A stretch of DNA of 56,014 bases from Oscillatoriales cyanobacterium (lineage in GTDB: Bacteria; Cyanobacteriota; Cyanobacteriia; Cyanobacteriales; Laspinemataceae): positions 1 through 56,014 of the forward strand of contig JAABRM010000047.1 of assembly GCA_011390955.1 (NCBI GenBank), read 5' to 3'. Below the pieces are notes generated by a model, which saw only the letters and a program-made list of their open reading frames with translations, did no database searches and was not told where the DNA came from. A program made the translations under genes and the position numbers. Positions 1-7,882 of the stretch are shown here, piece by piece. Position 1 is the first letter of the stretch; every line of letters starts with the position of its first letter.

Positions 1-44
1 GTCATGCTTCGCCCCTACAAAATTTTTGTGGTTTATTTTCTCGT

Positions 45-87
45 TCCCAGGCTCTGCCTGGGAATGCCCTTCTAGAGGCTCTGCCTC
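45..87. repeat. Pair of short palindromes with a shared GGCTCTGCC core
   Basis: Two hairpins lie side by side: TCCCAGGC-TCT-GCCTGGGA at 45-63 and GAGGC-TCT-GCCTC at 75-87. They share the GGCTCTGCC core. Such palindromes are common in cyanobacterial intergenic DNA. Nothing else is recognisable in the first 100 bases. Confidence 0.55.
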
Positions 88-109
88 GCGAACAAACCGT
101 TGAATCTAA

Positions 110-252
110 TTACTCAGTAAACGCTTTTACTAACTCTGCTTCATCCCATCCCGTTTGTTCCATTACTTTGTCTAGGACATTGGCTAATTCATCTTTTAGA
201 CACGGATTCTAAATCATTCATCGGATAAAAATAACCAATTACTTTGCCATCG
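110..252 (-). pseudogene. Frameshifted remnant of a small antitoxin-like gene
   Basis: The minus strand reads DGKVIGYFYPMNDLES, then a one-base frame change, then LKDELANVLDKVMEQ followed by TGWDEAELVKAFTE and a stop at 110-112. Each half looks like genuine coding sequence, but no single frame joins them. The 5' part is missing and ends exactly where the duplicated segment starting at 253 begins. The composition resembles small VapB/RHH-type antitoxins, which is inference. No toxin gene is visible beside it within the window. Confidence 0.45.
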
Positions 253-300
253 TGAAAAACCGCGATTCGCGCAGCGATCCGCGCTTTGCGGAAGCGCTTC
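253..300. repeat. GCGATTCGCG/GCGCTTCC palindromic repeat, copy 1
   Basis: This block begins at the shared left boundary of the tandem duplication and carries GCGATTCGCGCAGCGATCCG followed by a GCGGAAGCGCTTC half. Nearly the same sequence is at 2438-2485. Related GCGATTC...GAATCGC palindromes lie inside several genes of this window (30531, 36368, 42246, 49131). Confidence 0.6.
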
Positions 301-355
301 TTTTTGACTGTGTAATATAGCTTCGGTCAGTTAGTTAAGTTCTGCATTTCAGTCT

Positions 356-2233
356 TTAACTCGTAAACTCAAGCTCACCTTTTTCTATCAGTTGCCATTT
401 ACTCGACCCCAAATTGCTAACTTTAGCGGGTTTAATCAGGGTAAATTTGGTCAAACTTTCTTGATATTGATGACATTCATATAAAGCAGAAAGGGTATAG
501 TAATCACTTCTCAGCTTCAGCTTAGTATCTGGTGGAAATAGCCAAGTATCAGGACTTGAAGTTACAACCCAATAGGCACCAGTTTTTGTAGTATTCTCAA
601 GAATAACAGGACTTCCTAAACGATGTGCATTATAATTCGACTCAGGAAATTCAACTCTCGCAGTTTGACAGACTTGTAAACTTTTTGGGTTTTGGTTATA
701 CTGGTTAATCAAATCTTGAATATCTGCGGTCAGAGGGGAACTGCTAGAACTGTTTGACTGTGTACCTATAGATAAACCAGAAAATACTTCGTTTGGACTT
801 GTTTTAGATAAATTATCATTGCTGTTTTGTCTACGGTTGAATTTCTTTAGAAACTCTTCAAATTCATCTAGTTTGTATCGCAATTCATCTCGTTCTGCTG
901 TTACTTTTGTTAAAGCACTGTTTACTTGGTCAAGCTTTTGCTGAATAACTGTCAACTGTCGATCGCGTTCCGCTAATTCCCCTTGATTGGCTGCATTATT
1001 ATTTCTAATACTTTGTTCTAAATTGTTATATGTAGTTTTTAGGGTTTTATATTCTTCTCTTAAATCATTGAATCTTTGTTCTAATTGGTTATATTGAACT
1101 GAACTTACAGCATTAGTATGAGAGTGAGACAACTGATCTAGCTGCGCTTGTATTTTTTTAATCTCATCGGATTGATCTTTTCTTTCTCGCTGTAATTGCT
1201 TAATTTCATTATCTTTGTTTTCTTTTTCTTGATTAAGTGACTTAATTTGATTTAAATATAATTGAACTGAGGTACTATCATCCGAGGAAGTGCGGCTCAC
1301 GGATTCAGGAATGGAACGGGGAATACTTTTAATTTCTTTTTGAATACTATTAAGGGTTTGCTGTAGAGAGTTGAACTCGCGCTGTTTAATCGAGTATTCT
1401 TGAAGACCTGAAATGAGTGAATAAAGTTTATTAAATTCTGCTGTTAATGCATCGATGTTTTTACGACTATCTAGGTTATTTTGCTGAGGCAGTGTGTTTG
1501 CTTGAGGATTTGTTTCGGCTGGGTTATTAGACTTTCGCTGACCATTTCCTGGCTTATATGCCTTTTTTTCTCCGACTCCCGCTATCCCCACTATCAATAA
1601 AATGGTAAAACCTATGGCCAAAAAGTTGGCAAAAATCACCTGTCCAAATGTCAACCCAGATTGGCGATCGCCTTGACTGTCGCTCTGTTGTGAAGAAGAG
1701 GAATTGGTTGGAGGTGTGCTTTTTTGTTCCTTGTTTTGTTTTCCTGTTTGATTTTGATTACCTGCTGTTGCAATTGGCGTAGTTTCAGAGGACTGATTAA
1801 AACTATTCAACCCGGCTTTTAAATCCGCGAAAATTGGCCGCAGTCCCGCATCAAATGCTTGTCTGTCACCTTGAAGTTGTGAATTTTTTAAAAAATTACC
1901 GTCAGCCAGTTGTAATAAATTATTAATTTTGTCAATTTGCTGCTTCAATCCAGGCTCATTTTGATATTTTACTGAAAACTTCTGAAATGATTCCTGAAAT
2001 CTTGTTAACTCTTTCTCGGCAGCAAAATACGGAGGATTCTGCTGAAATACTAGGTTTTCAATCGCCGCAAGTTCAGCTTTTAACCCTAGAATATCCGGCG
2101 CCGGAGTTGTCGCCGGAGTTGTCCCATCGCCATTCGGCGTGGGTCTCAAACCGCAGCCACCCAGCAGACTTAACAGAAAAACTGTCATCAAGCCGTTAGT
2201 TAGTAATCGTTGTCTCTGTCTCGTTGTTTTCAT
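356..2233 (-). CDS. Coiled-coil lipoprotein with internal TM segment (tandem copy 1)
   Basis: A 625-residue protein of unknown function. The start at 2233 is chosen because GAGGAGAG lies 6 bases upstream; longer readings begin inside the MITE at 2271-2395 and are not credible. A lipoprotein signal ends in the lipobox LGGC (Cys27). A low-complexity Pro/Thr region follows, then a helical segment (50-150), a hydrophobic TM span at about 195-220, a coiled coil at about 330-470 and a compact C-terminal domain at about 500-625 (Trp/Phe/Cys-rich, ending in an EKGELEF motif) of a kind I recall from cyanobacterial proteins without a known function. The lipid anchor plus TM span suggests that the two halves lie on opposite sides of one membrane. 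It is a close paralogue of the next gene and the last gene of the actin/tubulin-like set. The role is inferred as membrane scaffold. Confidence 0.8.
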   Translation of the reverse strand: MKTTRQRQRLLTNGLMTVFLLSLLGGCGLRPTPNGDGTTPATTPAPDILGLKAELAAIENLVFQQNPPYFAAEKELTRFQESFQKFSVKYQNEPGLKQQIDKINNLLQLADGNFLKNSQLQGDRQAFDAGLRPIFADLKAGLNSFNQSSETTPIATAGNQNQTGKQNKEQKSTPPTNSSSSQQSDSQGDRQSGLTFGQVIFANFLAIGFTILLIVGIAGVGEKKAYKPGNGQRKSNNPAETNPQANTLPQQNNLDSRKNIDALTAEFNKLYSLISGLQEYSIKQREFNSLQQTLNSIQKEIKSIPRSIPESVSRTSSDDSTSVQLYLNQIKSLNQEKENKDNEIKQLQRERKDQSDEIKKIQAQLDQLSHSHTNAVSSVQYNQLEQRFNDLREEYKTLKTTYNNLEQSIRNNNAANQGELAERDRQLTVIQQKLDQVNSALTKVTAERDELRYKLDEFEEFLKKFNRRQNSNDNLSKTSPNEVFSGLSIGTQSNSSSSSPLTADIQDLINQYNQNPKSLQVCQTARVEFPESNYNAHRLGSPVILENTTKTGAYWVVTSSPDTWLFPPDTKLKLRSDYYTLSALYECHQYQESLTKFTLIKPAKVSNLGSSKWQLIEKGELEFTS

Positions 2234-2270
2234 TCTTCTCTCCTCGCCAAAAAATATAACAGCCATTTTA

Positions 2271-2395
2271 AGTAGGTGGGCAGAAATAAATGCACCAAAG
2301 ACCATATCAGAAGAAAAACTGTCATTCCCGCGAAGGCGGGAATCCAAGGATTTACGGCGGGGAACGAAAAGTGCAATTAATTATGTTCAGCTACT
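2271..2395. mobile_element. 125-bp MITE with TA target duplication (copy 1)
   Basis: The ends are imperfect terminal inverted repeats: AGTAGGTGGGCAGAAATAAA on the left and, read on the other strand, AGTAGCTGAACATAATTAAT on the right. TA flanks both sides (2269-2270 and 2396-2397). The centre holds a palindrome, GTCATTCCCGC-GAAG-GCGGGAATCC. A same-length copy lies at 46036-46160 and a truncated one at 19722. No transposase is encoded. TA target preference suggests mobilisation by an IS630/Tc1-mariner-type transposase, which is inference. The equivalent position in the sister copy of the tandem duplication (about 4543-4549) is empty. Confidence 0.75.
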
Positions 2396-2397
2396 TA

Positions 2398-2437
2398 GTC
2401 CCAAAATAAACGGAGGTTCGCCCCTACTGATATCCGC
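2398..2437 (-). pseudogene. Duplicated fragment of the 3' end of the actin-like gene
   Basis: The segment TCCCAAAATAAACGGAGG followed by TTCGCCCCTACTGATATCC matches 4549-4585, which lies inside the C-terminal coding part of the actin/Hsp70-like gene, with only a few differences. It shows that the tandem duplication that made the two lipoprotein genes also carried the tail of the upstream gene. It has no coding capacity of its own. Confidence 0.65.
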
Positions 2438-2485
2438 GAAAAACCGCGATTCGCGCAGCGATCCGATGAAGCGGAAGCGCTTCTT
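2438..2485. repeat. GCGATTCGCG/GCGCTTCC palindromic repeat, copy 2
   Basis: Near-identical to 253-300, followed by the same 50-base 3' flank that precedes the end of both lipoprotein genes. Marks the right-hand junction of the tandem duplication. Confidence 0.6.
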
Positions 2486-2538
2486 TTTGACTGTGTAATA
2501 TAGCTTCGGTCAGTTAGTTAAGTTCTGCATTTCAGTCT

Positions 2539-4509
2539 TTAACTCGTAAACTCAAGCTCACCTTTTTCTATCAGTTGCCATTTACCCGACCCCAAATTGG
2601 TAACTTTAGCGGGTTTAATCAGGGTAAATTTGGTCAAATTTTCTTGATATTGATGACATTCATATAAAGCAGAAAGGGCATAGTGATCACCTTTCAGCTT
2701 CAGCTTAGTATCTGGTGGAAATAGCCAAGTATTAGAACTTGAATTTACAACCCAATAGCCACCAGTTTTTGTAGTATTCTCAAGAATAGCAGGACTTCCT
2801 TCACGCATATATGCATTATAATCCGTCCCAGTAAAGTCAACTGCCGCAGCTTTACGGTTTTGTAAACTTTTTGGGTTTTGGTTATACTCGCCAACCAACC
2901 TTTGAATATCTGCGGGAAGAGGGGAACTGCTAGAACTGTTTGACTGTGTACCTATAGATAAACTAGAAATTACTGAATTTGTTTGATATGAATTATCATT
3001 GCTGCTTTGTATACGGTTGAATTTGTTTAGCTTTTCTTGTAATCCATCTCGTTCTTCTTGTAATTTATCTCGTTCTTCTTGTAATTTATCTCGTTCTGCT
3101 GTTACTTTTGTTAAAGCACTGTTTACTTGGTCAAGCTTTTGCTGAACATCTGTCAACTTTCGATCGCGTTTCTCTAATTCCCCTTGATTGGCTGCATTAT
3201 TATTTCTAATACTTTGTTCTAAATTGTTATAGTTATTTTTTAGGGTTTCATGTTCTTCTCTTAAATCATTGAATCTTTGTTCTAATTGGTTATATTGAAC
3301 TAAACTTACAGCATTAGTATGAGAGTTTAACAACTTATCTAGCTGCGCTTTTAAGTCTCTAATCTCATCAGATTGAGTTCCTTTTTCACTTTGCAACAGA
3401 TTAATGTGATCGCGCAGGTTTTGCGTTTCTTGATTAAGTTCTCCAATTTGATTTAAATATGATTGGACTAAGTTGTTATCATACGATGAAGTGCGGCTCA
3501 CGGCCCCAGAAATGGAACTGGGAATACTTGCAATTTCTGTTTGAATGCTATTAAGGGTTGTCTGTAAAGAGCTTATATCGTACTTGGTGGGCGAATTGTC
3601 GGAAAAATTTGTAATTCCTGAAGAAAGTTTATTAAATTCTGCTGTTAAAACATCGATTTTGTCAACAAGTTGCTTTAATTGACCATCACCTTTATTATGC
3701 TGTAGGTTATTTTGCTGAGGCAGTGTGTTTGCTTGAGGATTTGTTGCGGCTGGGTTATTAGAATTTCGCCGACCATCTCGTCGCTGATTAGATATCTCTG
3801 CTGAGACTTTCATTATCCCCACGACCAATAAAATGGTAAAACCTGTGGCCAAAAAGTTGGCAAAAATCACCTGTCCAAATGTCAACCCAGATTGGCGATC
3901 GCCTTGACTGTCGCTCTGTGTTTTTGAGGTATTGGTTGGAGGTGTGCTTCCTTGATCCGTGATTGGTTTTTGTGCGTGATTTTGAGGAGTTGTTGTTCCA
4001 CCTTGCGGAGTTTTAGATAACTCAGTAAAACTATCCAACCCTGCTTTTAAATCAGCGAAAATTAACCGCAATTTTTCATCAAATTCTGCCTTCCTCTTTT
4101 GAAGTTCTGAATCATCCAAATAACTTTCAACATCCTTCAATAAATCGCTAATTTTATCAATTTGCCGCTTTAATTTATTATTATCTTTATATTTTTCTGA
4201 AAACGCCTGAAATGATTGCTGAAATTTTGTTAACTCTTCCTTGGCAGCAACATACTGAGGCTGCTCCTTAAATACCAGTTTTTCAATCGCCGCAAGTTCA
4301 GCTTTTAACCCTAGAATATCCGGCGCCGGAGTAGGCGCCGGAGTAGGCGCCGTAGTTGTAGCCGTAGTTGATGGCTGCGAATCATCACCCACATTGCTTC
4401 CATCGCCATTCGGCGCGGGTGGCGGAACGCAGCCACCCAGCAGACTCAACAGAAAAACTGTCACCAAGCCATTAATTAGTAATCGTTGTCTCTGTCTCGT
4501 TGTTCCCAT
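2539..4509 (-). CDS. Coiled-coil lipoprotein with internal TM segment (tandem copy 2)
   Basis: A 656-residue paralogue of the preceding lipoprotein with the same layout: lipoprotein signal with LGGC lipobox, Pro/Ala/Thr linker with PTPAP repeats, helical region, TM span containing TFGQVIFANFLATG, long coiled coil and the same C-terminal domain ending EKGELEF. The start at 4509 has AGGAGAG six bases upstream. The coiled coil contains extra tandem RDKLQEE-type units missing from copy 1, so register expansion has occurred. The start lies inside the end of the actin-like gene (34-base overlap), which suggests translational coupling. Function is unknown; a membrane-anchoring partner of the actin/tubulin-like proteins is inferred from the overlap. 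Confidence 0.82.
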   Translation of the reverse strand: MGTTRQRQRLLINGLVTVFLLSLLGGCVPPPAPNGDGSNVGDDSQPSTTATTTAPTPAPTPAPDILGLKAELAAIEKLVFKEQPQYVAAKEELTKFQQSFQAFSEKYKDNNKLKRQIDKISDLLKDVESYLDDSELQKRKAEFDEKLRLIFADLKAGLDSFTELSKTPQGGTTTPQNHAQKPITDQGSTPPTNTSKTQSDSQGDRQSGLTFGQVIFANFLATGFTILLVVGIMKVSAEISNQRRDGRRNSNNPAATNPQANTLPQQNNLQHNKGDGQLKQLVDKIDVLTAEFNKLSSGITNFSDNSPTKYDISSLQTTLNSIQTEIASIPSSISGAVSRTSSYDNNLVQSYLNQIGELNQETQNLRDHINLLQSEKGTQSDEIRDLKAQLDKLLNSHTNAVSLVQYNQLEQRFNDLREEHETLKNNYNNLEQSIRNNNAANQGELEKRDRKLTDVQQKLDQVNSALTKVTAERDKLQEERDKLQEERDGLQEKLNKFNRIQSSNDNSYQTNSVISSLSIGTQSNSSSSSPLPADIQRLVGEYNQNPKSLQNRKAAAVDFTGTDYNAYMREGSPAILENTTKTGGYWVVNSSSNTWLFPPDTKLKLKGDHYALSALYECHQYQENLTKFTLIKPAKVTNLGSGKWQLIEKGELEFTS

Positions 4510-7500
4510 TCTTCTCTCCTTGCCAAAAAATATAACAGCCATTTCAATCCCAAAACAAACGGAGGTTCGCCACTACTGATATCCTCCCGACTTCCCTGAA
4601 TTCTTTTCAAATCAACGTCTACTTTTTCTTTAATCTTCTCCCAGAGTTTGTCCTGACTCTGTGAAGACTGAGAACTAGGCTGAGATTTATATTCCTTCAG
4701 TGGCGTGATACTGGTAATTCTCAAATCCTTTAACGCTTGATGAAAATCCTCCAAGAAAGCCTGAAGAGTGCCTAATTCTGGAACCTCAAAGTTGTTAACT
4801 TGATCTGGCAAGCGAATTCGCTCATAAGCTCCTACCGGCTGTCCGTTGACTACACATTCTTCCCCGGCAAATACTTCATTTTCATCCTCTGCCTCCATTC
4901 CTTTTAATTTGGTGTTTTTCTGATTCTGATCTGCTACTAAACCACAAGCGACTTCTGCTTTAGGTTTTTCGCTCAAACGAGTGTCTTCTCCTGTAGCTGG
5001 AAAACCGGATCCTTTACTGAGCATCCGACGGAGCAATTTATTGACTTCGGAAGCATTGCTAAATTGACCAGAATCATCAAGCCAGTGCAAAAGTCGAGAA
5101 CCATTGCCACCAATTAGAACGGGAGTAACTTTTTGCTCCTTGCTCTTTTCTTCTAAATATAAACCTTGAAGGATAATCCCCACATAATAGTACAGACCCG
5201 CAATGCCGATCGCCGCCCCTTGGACAATTTCCTGCAACTCTGGGTCATCTTCTAAAAAAGAACGTTTTGCTTTCAGCCACTTTTCACCCTCAGCCAGCAA
5301 TACGCCATCTAACAAAGCATAGAGTCGCTCCGCAGCTTTTGACTCGCCTTTGCTATCTGAGTCAGAAATTCCTAGGCCAAATTGTTCTTTGAGAAACTTA
5401 GGCTTGCGCTTCATAAACTGAGAGAATAATAATTTCCCTCCTAGCTCAACAGAGCATTGATGAACGATGCGATCGCCTATCCAAACAGAAATATCTGTAG
5501 TGCCGCCGCCTAAGTCAATGCAAGTAGTGTAAGCAAACGATTGACGTTCTTCAGACTCAAAATAGTGAGCCAAAGTGACGCTTTCGGTGCGGTAGTACCG
5601 TCCTTTTACTGTCGGCAACCATTGGTGGGCAATTCCTGTTTTATTCGCTAAATCTTGAATAATCTGATCCCATTTCCCTCGGTATATACTTTTATGCTTT
5701 CCGGAAAAAGCCGTGGGATAGGAAATCGTCCATTCGATCGCCCTGACATGATTGTTCGCCGCTTCGGCGGCAATTACCAAAGCCAAATGCTTTAAAAATA
5801 GCTCCTTGTAAGGAATGTCCTCGGCTTGCCACTTCAAATCGGTTTCAATATGATTTTCTTGCGGATTGAACTTGTAAATATCTTCAGGAATGTAAATCCG
5901 TCCGTCAAAAACCGGATTAGCTGTACCTTTATTTCCCAGAGTGGTTAGCACCGTAGCTAAGGGGAAATTTTGTCCTCTTGGCGGAGTAAAATACTTATAC
6001 AGATTCCCAATTCTAGCAGCGCCGCTAGTTTCGGTTACTTGAAGCAATAAAGGAGACCAAGTTAGTGGCTGGGGTTCTCCGCGATTCGGCTTATAGTAAA
6101 CATGGGTGAACGAAGTGCCAAAATCCACTCCCACTCTCCAAGTTTTATTTGGATCTTCAACCCCAACTTTGGGAGGAACTTTCAGCAAAATTACTCCCAG
6201 CAAAATTACTTTCTTTGGTTCAGATTGATGCCCCTTTGGTTCAGATTGATGCTGATGCTCATTCTGGCAAATCAGATAGGAAGGGAATTCGGTCAAACGA
6301 GTAATTTGAAAATCGACCAATTCTGGCGGATGAACTTGGGCAACTCCTTGCGGAAATTTTACCTGAAAACTCAGGTCATCCTTATTTATGCGGTCATCTT
6401 TGTAAAACGCATAGTATTCAGACCACTGAGGCAACTCAGGCGTCACGACAAAATTTGGCCATAGTTCCAGAAATGGAATAATTTCTACAGCATTTTCTGC
6501 GGCGATCGCATAATCTTTAGTCACCTGATATGTTCCCCCAGAGAGAGGAAGCTTAATTGTGACTCTAACTCCAGACTGCGACTCAATGACAACTGGTTGC
6601 AACTCCAGAATTTCGTTCAATTCCGTAGCGCTAAAATAGTTCAGCAGCTTGGGATTAATCGGTAATAAAGGAGTTAATCGCTCCTCGCTATTATCTACTA
6701 TGTAGGTTAGGTCTGCCGTTCCCTGGGGCAACTGTGCTCCCGGAAGTTGACTGTCTCCCTTAATAAAATAGAAATCTGCTAAAAACAAGTCGGCTTCGGT
6801 CAAGTATTCTCCTTTATAATTGCGGAGAAACTCATCTCGATTAAATCCCTGCAAATTGCCGTCAGCAATCCAAATATCTTTGGCAGCTTGATAAGACCAT
6901 TGTCTAGTTAACTCCTCTGAATCTGGAATAAACAAAACTTGTGTACCTGCCACCTGAATTCGAGGCATTAACTGAACGCTGGAAGGTCTTGGTTGCGGTA
7001 CGATCTGTTTGTCCAGAGCTTTTAAGGCGCCGCCCACAAGAGGAACCCCAAAATATTGCCGAGCACTTCTGGGCCTTTGTTTTTCTATGGGAGGATTTGA
7101 ACCCAAGCTGTTCGCCAGTTCCTCTTGAAATTTAGCGATCGTCCCCTGAATTATCACTGAATTTCCTGAATGTTGATTTAACTCAGTTAAAAGATCCCTA
7201 AGCCAATACCAAAGTTGAGTTTTTTCGTCCGCAGTTAAATAATCGTTGGGTTGAATTGGCGACTGTAACTGACCGCTTGTTCCCCAAGGAATTTTTGACC
7301 AATCGGCACTTTCTGCCGAACAAATTAGGGTGGCCGGAGAAGTCATCCCTACCGCTTTACCTTCGAGTAAGAATATATACAGATGTTCCCAAGGATTCTG
7401 GTTTCGATCGTCTAATTGATAAAGGCTATGTTGGGCATCAGGAATCAGGTCTCTGAGTCCCTGTACAAATGGATCTTGCTTATATTTATCATCGCTCAAC

Positions 7501-7829
7501 TTTAAAAATTGCGCTTTTAAGTTCAATCCCTGAACTTGAGCAAGGGCGATCGCCGCCAGCATCCCTTTCCATTCTGCTTTTATTTTTTGATGTAGGGGAT
7601 GATATTCGTCCCGTAAAATCATCTCCACTAATAAAGGACGCGCCCACATATCGGGAATGGAACTGACAGTTTTTTGCTCATTGCCAGTCGAGCGTAATTC
7701 CAGACTATCGGCAATTTCCCTAAAGGCGATCGCAGCTTGAGCCTGCCATTTCCCCGCTTCCCCCGGTGAAATTTTGTTTTGGGGATTTTGTGGTGGCAAT
7801 AACAAAGAAAAAAATTGATTATTAGGCAT
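4476..7829 (-). CDS. Large actin/Hsp70-fold ATPase-like protein
   Basis: The 1117-residue product has about 550 N-terminal residues with no domain I can name (an IPDMWARPLLVEM motif near 58-70), then an actin/Hsp70-type core: phosphate-1 loop VGVDFGTSFT at about 566-575, phosphate-2 loop IDLGGGTTDIS at about 771-781 and adenosine motif VLIGGNGSR at about 904-912. All three ASKHA nucleotide-binding motifs are intact, so ATP binding is likely. There is no signal peptide or TM segment, so it is cytoplasmic. Canonical DnaK is about 630 residues and lacks this N-terminal region. The gene follows the tubulin-like gene after a 53-base repeat-filled gap and overlaps the downstream lipoprotein gene by 34 bases. 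The tail after residue 1010 is low-complexity and Gln/Ser-rich. Function is unknown; polymerising or chaperone-like roles are both possible. Confidence 0.82.
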   Translation of the reverse strand: MPNNQFFSLLLPPQNPQNKISPGEAGKWQAQAAIAFREIADSLELRSTGNEQKTVSSIPDMWARPLLVEMILRDEYHPLHQKIKAEWKGMLAAIALAQVQGLNLKAQFLKLSDDKYKQDPFVQGLRDLIPDAQHSLYQLDDRNQNPWEHLYIFLLEGKAVGMTSPATLICSAESADWSKIPWGTSGQLQSPIQPNDYLTADEKTQLWYWLRDLLTELNQHSGNSVIIQGTIAKFQEELANSLGSNPPIEKQRPRSARQYFGVPLVGGALKALDKQIVPQPRPSSVQLMPRIQVAGTQVLFIPDSEELTRQWSYQAAKDIWIADGNLQGFNRDEFLRNYKGEYLTEADLFLADFYFIKGDSQLPGAQLPQGTADLTYIVDNSEERLTPLLPINPKLLNYFSATELNEILELQPVVIESQSGVRVTIKLPLSGGTYQVTKDYAIAAENAVEIIPFLELWPNFVVTPELPQWSEYYAFYKDDRINKDDLSFQVKFPQGVAQVHPPELVDFQITRLTEFPSYLICQNEHQHQSEPKGHQSEPKKVILLGVILLKVPPKVGVEDPNKTWRVGVDFGTSFTHVYYKPNRGEPQPLTWSPLLLQVTETSGAARIGNLYKYFTPPRGQNFPLATVLTTLGNKGTANPVFDGRIYIPEDIYKFNPQENHIETDLKWQAEDIPYKELFLKHLALVIAAEAANNHVRAIEWTISYPTAFSGKHKSIYRGKWDQIIQDLANKTGIAHQWLPTVKGRYYRTESVTLAHYFESEERQSFAYTTCIDLGGGTTDISVWIGDRIVHQCSVELGGKLLFSQFMKRKPKFLKEQFGLGISDSDSKGESKAAERLYALLDGVLLAEGEKWLKAKRSFLEDDPELQEIVQGAAIGIAGLYYYVGIILQGLYLEEKSKEQKVTPVLIGGNGSRLLHWLDDSGQFSNASEVNKLLRRMLSKGSGFPATGEDTRLSEKPKAEVACGLVADQNQKNTKLKGMEAEDENEVFAGEECVVNGQPVGAYERIRLPDQVNNFEVPELGTLQAFLEDFHQALKDLRITSITPLKEYKSQPSSQSSQSQDKLWEKIKEKVDVDLKRIQGSREDISSGEPPFVLGLKWLLYFLARREEWEQRDRDNDY

Positions 7830-7840
7830 GATCTGAACTT

Positions 7841-7880
7841 GCTAATTTTTGCTAATTTTTGCTAATTTTTGCTAATTTTT
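7841..7880. repeat. Four perfect 10-bp tandem repeats (GCTAATTTTT)
   Basis: GCTAATTTTT occurs four times head to tail and fills most of the gap between the tubulin-like stop codon and the actin-like start codon. On the coding strand this is an AAAAATTAGC array just upstream of the actin-like start. It offers no Shine-Dalgarno sequence and may affect expression by changing length (inference). Confidence 0.85.
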
Positions 7881-7882
7881 GC

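Noticed and set aside
2234-2347. 38 extra N-terminal codons on the first lipoprotein gene (DSRLRGND-like start)
   Set aside because: They are translated from the MITE and its palindrome; the ribosome-binding site and lipoprotein signal fix the start at 2233.
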